This document shows, one piece after another, positions 34,223 to 39,968 of a DNA stretch of 39,968 nucleotides (positions are counted from its first letter, which is position 1; every line of letters starts with the position of its first letter). Source of the stretch: a virus; the IMG/VR virus record IMGVR_UViG_3300034072_000973, positions 1 to 39,968 of that record. One strand, 5' to 3'. The position numbers and the translations under genes were made by a program. Under the pieces are notes generated by a model. That model was given only the letters and a program-made list of their open reading frames with translations, was not told the origin of the DNA and did no database searches.

Positions 34223-35248
34223 CTACTTTCTGGGTACTAGCGCCTTGATAAACTGCTGGGTAGCGTTTTCCCATGTAAACTTCTCACTATGAGCCACAAC
34301 GTCCCAGCGAGGAATAACCGAACATACATTGATAGCCATAGCCAGGTCATCATTCATATAGCCGTTGAAGCAACTCTCAATGATGTCCTTGGGACCAGTA
34401 ACTGGATAGGCAGCGACCGGCGTGCCGCATTTCATAGCCTCAATCATTACCAGACCAAAAGTGTCTGACTTGCTGGGGAAAACAAACACATCAGCATAGC
34501 TATACCACCTGGCCAGCTCTTCTCCTTGCTTTGATCCCAAAAAGATCACGTCAGGATATTTGGCCTTGTAGGTTTCAAGCATTGGGCCGCTTCCAATTTG
34601 GATCTTGGTGCCAGGCATCTTGAGGTCATAGAACGCCTCAAGATTTTTCTCAACACTGACACGTCCTACATTGAGATAGAATGGACGAGGCATATCCTCG
34701 GATTCAAGAGGCGACCGCTCTCGAGGATAGAATATCTTGGTGTCAACACCTCGACCCCAAACGATCAGTTTGTTTTCAGGGAAGCCATGAGAGATCATTT
34801 CTTCTTTCATGGATTTGGTGGTGACTAGAATAAAGGCATCGTCACGATACACATGACGCAGCCAACGCCAGGCTAGCTTTTTACCAAACCCAACGCGAGC
34901 TTCAATATACTCAGCAAATTTGGTATGAAAGCTTGACGACCATTTTTCACCTCGACGCCTGAGAATCTTTCTCATTGCCAACCCAAGCGGACCTTCTGTG
35001 GCAATGTGTACCATATCGGGATTTTCAGCAGCTAGATAACTTTCAAGAACCGCCGATGGAAAGAGGGCTAGGCGAATTTCGGAATAGCCGGGGCAAGGCA
35101 TATTTCTAAAAAGACCAGGATGGACAACTTTGACCCTATAGCCCTGATTCTTGAGTTCCAAGACCGTGTTTTTCAGAGTTGTCACAACTCCATTGATTTG
35201 CGGTTCCCAGGCGTCAGTTACAATAAGAATCTTCTTCTTCTTCTTCAT
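34223..35248 (-). CDS. GT4-family glycosyltransferase
   Basis: GT-B fold. N-terminal ILIVTDAWEPQINGVVTTL is the usual glycolipid-type GT4 start; the C-terminal domain has FYLNVGRVSVEKNLEAF and FVFPSKSDTFGLVMIEAMKCG, which holds the sugar-nucleotide-binding E. 341 residues, a normal length. The ATG overlaps the stop of the phosphoesterase gene (ATGA), so the two are one operon. In alphaproteobacteria such a pair is linked to envelope glycolipid synthesis; here it may remodel host surface or membrane lipids. Stop is TAG. Confidence 0.9.
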   Translation of the reverse strand: MKKKKKILIVTDAWEPQINGVVTTLKNTVLELKNQGYRVKVVHPGLFRNMPCPGYSEIRLALFPSAVLESYLAAENPDMVHIATEGPLGLAMRKILRRRGEKWSSSFHTKFAEYIEARVGFGKKLAWRWLRHVYRDDAFILVTTKSMKEEMISHGFPENKLIVWGRGVDTKIFYPRERSPLESEDMPRPFYLNVGRVSVEKNLEAFYDLKMPGTKIQIGSGPMLETYKAKYPDVIFLGSKQGEELARWYSYADVFVFPSKSDTFGLVMIEAMKCGTPVAAYPVTGPKDIIESCFNGYMNDDLAMAINVCSVIPRWDVVAHSEKFTWENATQQFIKALVPRK

Positions 35249-36072
35249 AGTTTGTCCTCCAAGAGCACGATCGGTTGCTCATAAATATGAGCCGTTTCAA
35301 GTCCAGGCTCCCAGGTTGCTAGTTCCAATAGTTGCCCTTCTCTCCATTCGAGAAGAACAAAGCGTCCATCATGGTGCTCTGCTAGCGCGGTTCGGCTCTC
35401 CACAAAATCACCGTCATTCATATAAAGAATGCCGTCAATCATCCTGATTTCTGCATGATGAATATGGCCAGCAATAATGCCGTCGTAATTTCTAATCCTA
35501 CAAGCCTCAGCAAGACTCTCTTCAAACTTACCAATAAAGCTGGCAGCGTTCTTGACTTTGGTCTTTACATATCGACTCAGGCTCCAATAGCCCATTTTGA
35601 ACTTGCGACGAAACCAATTCAGATAACGATTGATTTCAATGAGAGTTACATATCCCCAGTCACCCAGTCTTGCTAACCACTTGTGGTAAGTGGTGATGAT
35701 ATCATACAAATCACCGTGAGTAACCAGCATTCGTTTGCCCGATGCTGTGATGTAATCATATTCTTGAACTACTTCTACATCACCAAGCATCAATGGAAGA
35801 TAGTCTCGAACCGTTTCATCATGGTTGCCAGGAATATAGATCACGCGAGTGCCTTTTCGACTCTTACGCAGGATCTTCTGGACCACTTCATTATGAACTT
35901 TAGGCCAATACCACTTTTTGCTCAGCTGCCACATATCGATTATGTCGCCAACCAAAAAGAGATTCTCAGACTCGGTGTTGCGGAGAAATGCTAATAGCTC
36001 TCTCGCACTTGCGCCCTTGGTTCCAAGGTGTAGATCAGAGATCCAGATGCTTTTGTAGACTTTGGGTTCCAT
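35245..36072 (-). CDS. calcineurin-like phosphoesterase, LpxH-related
   Basis: All metallophosphoesterase motifs are present: SDLHLGTKG, GDIIDMW, GNHDE, THGD and GHIHH. The fold is closest to UDP-2,3-diacylglucosamine diphosphatase (LpxH-like) proteins. 275 residues. First gene of the operon with the glycosyltransferase. Likely a di-manganese enzyme acting on a nucleotide-linked lipid; the exact substrate is uncertain. The pair was probably captured from a bacterial host. Confidence 0.9.
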   Translation of the reverse strand: MEPKVYKSIWISDLHLGTKGASARELLAFLRNTESENLFLVGDIIDMWQLSKKWYWPKVHNEVVQKILRKSRKGTRVIYIPGNHDETVRDYLPLMLGDVEVVQEYDYITASGKRMLVTHGDLYDIITTYHKWLARLGDWGYVTLIEINRYLNWFRRKFKMGYWSLSRYVKTKVKNAASFIGKFEESLAEACRIRNYDGIIAGHIHHAEIRMIDGILYMNDGDFVESRTALAEHHDGRFVLLEWREGQLLELATWEPGLETAHIYEQPIVLLEDKL

Positions 36073-36140
36073 GTAACCTAATTAGCTGACTAGGAACACA
36101 AAAATCTATTTTAACGAAAATGTAATCAGAAAGAAAAGCT

Positions 36141-36362
36141 TCAAGAGGTCGTGAACCCTTTTTCGTGAAACTTAGCGGCTACCGCGAGCCTCTGAGCAAA
36201 GGGGACTTGGATCGTTGCTCGACCACCATCCTTACAATGCTGAATGATCTTCTTGGCTTCCCTGATATCGCAATTTGTGATATCACGAATCAACATGGCA
36301 AGACCCTTGGTGTCTGTCTTGCCATCATGCTTGTGAATCGTCAATTCCGCCATAAAGTTCAT
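36141..36362 (-). CDS. small protein with L7/L12 C-terminal-like pattern
   Basis: 73 residues. LIRDITNCDIREAKKIIQHC followed by a short loop and LAVAAKFHEKGF follows the pattern of the ribosomal L7/L12 C-terminal domain (V-x-x-x-T-x-x-x-x-x-EAK-x-x-V ... A-x-x-x-x-x-x-L-x-x-x-G). L12-like phage proteins could bind translation factors. Start at 36362 or 36353; both have weak ribosome sites. Confidence 0.6.
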   Translation of the reverse strand: MNFMAELTIHKHDGKTDTKGLAMLIRDITNCDIREAKKIIQHCKDGGRATIQVPFAQRLAVAAKFHEKGFTTS

Positions 36363-36448
36363 TCCTATGATAGATACAATAAATGACTACTAGCACCAAG
36401 ACTGATACAATGTCAGTAACCATTTCCCACATAGTGGTTCTCCACATA

Positions 36449-36456
36449 TATAAATA
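36449..36456 (+). promoter_or_regulatory. T4-late-like promoter TATAAATA (plus strand)
   Basis: Perfect box five bases before the ATG at 36462, the only clear plus-strand promoter in the window. Confidence 0.6.
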
Positions 36457-36461
36457 AGCAT

Positions 36462-36629
36462 ATGCGTATTCGAGAATTCCTACCCGAGAATTGGTGGAAA
36501 GACCTCGATCCTGGGTTTCTTGGCATGATGGGTTACACGGAAGAAACCCAGGCTCCAGAGAATGCTCCAGCCGATCTAGTGTCTAGCATAGCAAGTGACG
36601 TCAAGAAGATTCGCCGTCGTCCTCGTTAA
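36462..36629 (+). CDS. 55-residue capsid-targeting-like protein, plus strand
   Basis: MRIREFLPE-NWWKDLDPGF, ending in a basic tail (SDVKKIRRRPR). The N-terminus matches the MR-x-x-E-I/F-x-x-E family. It is the only well-supported plus-strand gene. TATAAATA stands directly before it, with no ribosome site. The last 29 bases overlap, tail to tail, the HNH gene. A packaged DNA-binding peptide is possible given the basic end. Confidence 0.7.
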   Translation: MRIREFLPENWWKDLDPGFLGMMGYTEETQAPENAPADLVSSIASDVKKIRRRPR

Positions 36630-37038
36630 GCTTTGCCAATCGTCTTGCTTCTGCCCTAGCCGTTGCTTCTGCGCCGGTCTTCTTGTAGTGACATGGCTGA
36701 CAAAGTGTCTGAAGATTAGGCAACTTCCAATATTCTAAATCACCATTGCTCTCTATAAGAGGCTTTTTGTGATCCAAATGCCAGACGTCCTTGCCTTTAC
36801 GGGAACACTGATGTCCACACTCCTTACAGATGCCCTTATCTCGTCTATAAACAGCTTTGCGAGTCACTGCCGGCCAGTGAAGCAGCTTATATTCTTTGAC
36901 GCATGAGGGGTGCCAATTGGCCCTTTTATTCAGCGTTATACCGTCTGTCTTGAAGATCAACTGACCGCACCAACGACATTGACCAGGAAGTGGGTTATGA
37001 TAATGTGGTGGCTTGGGTGGTTCTCTATGTGAGCTCAT
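36601..37038 (-). CDS. HNH endonuclease
   Basis: The N-terminal zinc-ribbon-like CRWCGQLIF and HPSCVKEY are followed by the HNH core ICKECGHQCSRKGKD, WHLDHKKPLIES and LPNLQTLCQPCHYKKT. 145 residues with a charged tail. CATAAATA lies 4 bases before the ATG at 37038 (37043-37050). Free-standing, likely homing. Confidence 0.9.
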   Translation of the reverse strand: MSSHREPPKPPHYHNPLPGQCRWCGQLIFKTDGITLNKRANWHPSCVKEYKLLHWPAVTRKAVYRRDKGICKECGHQCSRKGKDVWHLDHKKPLIESNGDLEYWKLPNLQTLCQPCHYKKTGAEATARAEARRLAKLNEDDGESS

Positions 37039-37053
37039 CCGATATTTATGATA

Positions 37054-37482
37054 TCAGATGTCACCCAAGATCTTCTTTACCTCATCCTTACTGGGATACT
37101 TCTTGAGACTTGTCATCTTCAACGCCAGCTGGTATTGTTTCCAGGCTTGAACTACCTGTTCAGTCTGGGCTTCTTCTCCCATGATACATGGCATCAAGTC
37201 CATCCACACTGCGCTTTCAGTAATAAAGCGAGCACGGTGTCCATTGATTCTTGGTTGAATCAATTTCCCACTCAGATAGAGTTTGATAGCCATGTCATAA
37301 CATAAACCAGGATCCATACCCATCAGATAGTCTGAACGATAAAGATATTCGTCCACTACGTCTTCTATTTGACTGGAATCATAAATGGCAGTCTGGGCCA
37401 CTACCAGATAAACATCCTCGAAATCCACGGTGCCGTTCACCATATCGCGAACGCATCGACCAAAAGAGAAACCAATTTTCAT
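37054..37482 (-). CDS. hypothetical protein, 142 aa
   Basis: MKIGFSFGRCVRDMVNGTVD, a helical protein with several acidic patches (SSQIEDVVDEYLYRSDY). No family recognised. The start at 37482 has GTGGTGGC upstream and is 7 bases past the stop of 37490-37738. Confidence 0.65.
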   Translation of the reverse strand: MKIGFSFGRCVRDMVNGTVDFEDVYLVVAQTAIYDSSQIEDVVDEYLYRSDYLMGMDPGLCYDMAIKLYLSGKLIQPRINGHRARFITESAVWMDLMPCIMGEEAQTEQVVQAWKQYQLALKMTSLKKYPSKDEVKKILGDI

Positions 37483-37489
37483 GCCACCA

Positions 37490-37738
37490 CTATGCTTTAG
37501 AGGTAGCCTTTGCGTCAAGATTCTTCTCGAGCTTGTCAATGGACCCTAGAATGTTTCTAGTTTGGTTAATTCGCTCTCGACTAAGCCGATCGCCTAATGC
37601 CTCTGCTTCAGCAAGATCTGCATCCTCGAGGCGATCACCTAGGCCTTTTAGGATTAGAAGCAATTCCTTTGGTGTAACATAGAAGTTCCACAGTAGGCTA
37701 GCGGTCAGATGCCCATGGTGTAATTTAATATCGGCCAT
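37490..37738 (-). CDS. hypothetical protein, 82 aa
   Basis: MADIKLHHGHLTASLLWNFY, then amphipathic helices (LLLILKGLGDRLEDADLAEA, RINQTRNILGSIDKLEKNL). No family recognised. AGGAAGAGAAT fits the ATG at 37738. In operon with 37054-37482. Confidence 0.7.
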   Translation of the reverse strand: MADIKLHHGHLTASLLWNFYVTPKELLLILKGLGDRLEDADLAEAEALGDRLSRERINQTRNILGSIDKLEKNLDAKATSKA

Positions 37739-37850
37739 ATTCTCTTCCTCATTACGAGAACTTCTTGAGCTCTCATAATATAAGTGTATGAGAATGACGG
37801 TCTGTGGCAAAAATAATGAATATCGTCGATCAGTCGTGCTATACGAGCGA

Positions 37851-38291
37851 TCAGTCGTAATCTATGTCAAGGGACAGCACGATAACGCGCTGTTCAAATC
37901 CTGCGTTCCGATTGATCACAACCTCATGGCCTTCCCGACCGCAAGAGATAATATTACCTTCATAAACAGACCCATCAGGCAACATCATCCCACCAGGATG
38001 AATTTCTCGATCCAGGCAAACTGACTTCACTACATTTTTGATTTTGAAAATCTGATCGTTGTCCGACAGGACAAACCTACAACCCAGGGCAGATGCGGTT
38101 TTGTGACGAGTGTTTGCGTCGGCAATATTGATGAGTCGATCCATAATGCCTTGCGAATTGACCACCTCACAAATATAGGTCCCATGTGAGATGTTGATCT
38201 CCATACCGGGCGCCAAGTCTTCAGCATATGCGATAGGAAGAGTCTGAGCACCGAGAGCAAGAGCTGCTAATCCAATTACCACATTCGACAT
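37851..38291 (-). CDS. exported hypothetical protein
   Basis: Signal peptide MSNVVIGLAALALGAQTLPIAYA. The mature part is beta-rich with five Cys that could form disulfides (TYICEVVN, LGCRFVL, SVCLDRE, IISCGRE). 146 residues. GAGGAGGTCCCA precedes the ATG, and the promoter is at 38314-38341. Likely periplasmic; function unknown. Confidence 0.72.
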   Translation of the reverse strand: MSNVVIGLAALALGAQTLPIAYAEDLAPGMEINISHGTYICEVVNSQGIMDRLINIADANTRHKTASALGCRFVLSDNDQIFKIKNVVKSVCLDREIHPGGMMLPDGSVYEGNIISCGREGHEVVINRNAGFEQRVIVLSLDIDYD

Positions 38292-38313
38292 TGGGACCTC
38301 CTCTATTACCGCT

Positions 38314-38341
38314 ATGCTATGCTCTTTTTGGTTTAGGTCAA
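38314..38341 (-). promoter_or_regulatory. sigma70-like promoter, TTGACC-N16-TAGCAT
   Basis: The -35 is at 38336-38341 and the -10 at 38314-38319, upstream of the exported protein gene. Confidence 0.5.
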
Positions 38342-38347
38342 GATTTC

Positions 38348-39250
38348 TCAGACACAGCTCGTCGCAGCCATTCGACGATAATTGGAACGGATCTTCTTGG
38401 TCAGGCTACTCTTGGCATTGGCCACTTTCTTTTTGTGCTGCGCCTCCTCCAGCTTCTTAAACTCTTCGAGAAGCTCACGACTCTGAGACACAATGCTACG
38501 AACTTCTGGGCTATAGTTGAACAGAAAGCTCAGCTTACAGCGAAGAAGCGTTCCATTGCTATTCTTGACCATATAGCCATATAGCCTCGCATTGCGGGGG
38601 TTCAGACCAGCAATCTCAAACTGCTGACCTTTGAAATCAAACTTGATACCAACCAGTGGATGCTGACCGGTTTTTACCTTCATGCGCGTTTCAAAGAGGT
38701 CACCTTCAACAAACTCCTTCTTTGGATTGGTAAAGGCCGAAGCGGGAACTCGATGGTTGATAAACTGGCGACGGAATCGACGATAAATTTTCCGGAAAAA
38801 GTCACCATGGCCAGATTCATACCGACCAAGGCCTTCAAAAAACAAGGAGCGGTCACCTCGATCGATGAAGAGCGGATGACGACTGCCTGCATCCTTGAGA
38901 GCAAACTGAGTAATGTGTGAAAGCTCATGGGCCACGATGCTTTCTACCGCGATTCGCCAATCGTTGGTTTCAAACCCGCCAATCTCAGGCAAATCATTGT
39001 AACTAGCATACTCAACAAACGCCTGGATCTCCTCGCGGAGATAGTGATAGGACTGAATCAGAATTCTGAAGCCTGCGAACTCACCGGACTTTACCAGTCG
39101 ACGGGCCTGGCCCACCGGACCAGTGGGAACGTCAGCAATTTTGATGAAAAGCGGAATAGAGGGAAGATGGAATTCTGACTTCATCCACTCGACCTGTTCA
39201 GCCGTGGTTTGTTCCACATGAGCTTTGAACTGGTCCATGGTTGGAAGCAT
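38348..39250 (-). CDS. SprT-like zinc metalloprotease
   Basis: 300 residues from ATG at 39250 (AGGAGATCGAAT leader; a longer reading frame upstream is not supported). IVAHELSHITQFAL carries HExxH, and SGHGDFFRKIYRRFR the third His ligand of SprT/SPRTN-type proteases. The C-terminal 90 residues are basic and helical (QHKKKVANAKSSLTKKIRS), suiting nucleic-acid binding. SprT proteases cut DNA-bound proteins; a phage could use it to strip host chromatin proteins. Confidence 0.8.
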   Translation of the reverse strand: MLPTMDQFKAHVEQTTAEQVEWMKSEFHLPSIPLFIKIADVPTGPVGQARRLVKSGEFAGFRILIQSYHYLREEIQAFVEYASYNDLPEIGGFETNDWRIAVESIVAHELSHITQFALKDAGSRHPLFIDRGDRSLFFEGLGRYESGHGDFFRKIYRRFRRQFINHRVPASAFTNPKKEFVEGDLFETRMKVKTGQHPLVGIKFDFKGQQFEIAGLNPRNARLYGYMVKNSNGTLLRCKLSFLFNYSPEVRSIVSQSRELLEEFKKLEEAQHKKKVANAKSSLTKKIRSNYRRMAATSCV

Positions 39251-39279
39251 ATTCGATCTCCTGTTTCTGCCTATGCTTC

Positions 39280-39307
39280 CAATTAGCAGAAACAGGTGAT
39301 TAGTCAA
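39280..39307 (-). promoter_or_regulatory. sigma70-like promoter, TTGACT-N16-TAATTG
   Basis: The -35 is at 39302-39307 and the -10 at 39280-39285; the same leader family (TTGACTAATCACCTGTT) is seen upstream of 5569. Confidence 0.5.
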
Positions 39308-39314
39308 CCTGTTT

Positions 39315-39947
39315 TTAGAACTTTCTCTCTTTGATATAGTCCTTGACATTCTGTTGAATCTGAATGGTTTTTCTGGTGATTGTCTCGACTTCTTTTGATA
39401 GGCTTTTGACATAGCCGTTAGCCAATGCGATCCCCTGACGGTTGGATTCACAAAGTGGCTCAAACTCACTATGATCATTACCAAGACGACTATTGAACTG
39501 TGTCAGCGCATACATATGAGCGTTGAGAGATGAGATCCTGGACTGATTAGTCCTTCTTCTCAACACCAAGGTATTATATTCCTCGACATAAGGCTCAATT
39601 GCCTTGGGATCAAGATCTCTCCATGAACCAATGTATTTGGTTACATTCTTACCGATGCGATCATAATTGAGTTTAAACCAGACTGCGTTACTGGCTTCCT
39701 CAATTTGAATCACATGACCATAGAATTCTTCCTGCAGCTCTAACTTTACAAGAGCTTTCTGGAACTCATGCTCACCATGTGGCAGGATCTTATATCGACC
39801 CTTGATACCTCTTTTCAACAATTCAAGATCAAAGTCACCTCGGATAGTTCCTTGTTTATATCGACTCCTGTTTGTGCGATAGGTGTACGAATATGGACTC
39901 GTAGTAGTGGGCGAATGCCTGTTGGCTTGATAAAGAAATAGATGCAT
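39315..39947 (-). CDS. hypothetical protein, 210 aa
   Basis: Basic Tyr/Arg/Ser-rich N-terminus (SPYSYTYRTNRSRYKQG), a middle alpha/beta part, and a long C-terminal coiled coil (residues about 130-205). No family recognised. The frame is complete within the window. Confidence 0.65.
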   Translation of the reverse strand: MHLFLYQANRHSPTTTSPYSYTYRTNRSRYKQGTIRGDFDLELLKRGIKGRYKILPHGEHEFQKALVKLELQEEFYGHVIQIEEASNAVWFKLNYDRIGKNVTKYIGSWRDLDPKAIEPYVEEYNTLVLRRRTNQSRISSLNAHMYALTQFNSRLGNDHSEFEPLCESNRQGIALANGYVKSLSKEVETITRKTIQIQQNVKDYIKERKF

Positions 39948-39968
39948 GACTCTCTTGTGCAGAGTCTA

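Overview
The window looks like the tRNA and accessory region of a large tailed phage of the T4-superfamily type. The evidence is a very dense minus-strand tRNA array, TATAAATA boxes like T4 late promoters, short N-termini resembling T4 capsid-targeting sequences, many free-standing homing endonucleases, and almost no intergenic space between genes. The host is probably an alphaproteobacterium: the adjacent metallophosphoesterase and glycosyltransferase pair and the many apparently leaderless starts fit that group. This is inference, because no structural or replication gene is present. Nearly everything is on the minus strand; the one clear plus-strand gene is a 55-residue ORF at 36462.

Layout by coordinate. 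1-6.5 kb: an amber-suppressor-type tRNA, then small accessory genes (dual-specificity phosphatase, Nudix hydrolase, low-affinity iron permease family protein, exported proteins, a PD-(D/E)XK endonuclease). 6.5-9.5 kb: two long, gene-free, hairpin-rich stretches that look like large structured RNAs, on either side of a T5orf172-type GIY-YIG gene; two DnaA boxes lie at the 5' edge of the second. 9.5-17 kb: hypothetical genes, a Bax-inhibitor-1 protein, a threonyl-tRNA synthetase without its N-terminal domains, and a beta-class DNA methyltransferase. 17-34 kb: more than 60 tRNA genes or tRNA-like elements with isoacceptors for all 20 amino acids, mixed with homing endonucleases, a minimal frameshifted histidyl-tRNA synthetase, and short effector-like genes placed exactly between tRNAs. 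34-40 kb: the glycosyltransferase and phosphoesterase operon, an HNH nuclease, a SprT-like metalloprotease and hypothetical proteins.

The most striking observation is a set of six tRNA loci in which the 3' half (anticodon arm, T arm, 3' acceptor) is transcribed before the 5' half (5' acceptor, D arm). They are circularly permuted tRNA genes. All six are closed by a terminal helix with shared sequence (GRGC-CGA ... TTATC ... ACTT-GCYC), and two empty copies of the same element exist without a tRNA. I know of no such system in phages; the shared motif suggests a dedicated splicing or ligation signal.

A second theme is delivery of effectors. Six or seven small proteins share an N-terminus MR-x-x-E-I-x-x-E. 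Three of them carry recognisable ADP-ribosyltransferase-like motifs, a fourth is a weaker candidate, and one is GNAT-like. This suggests proteins packaged in the capsid and injected, like T4 Alt. The tRNAs, the two synthetases, a possible tRNA splicing signal and the effectors together point to early takeover of host translation.
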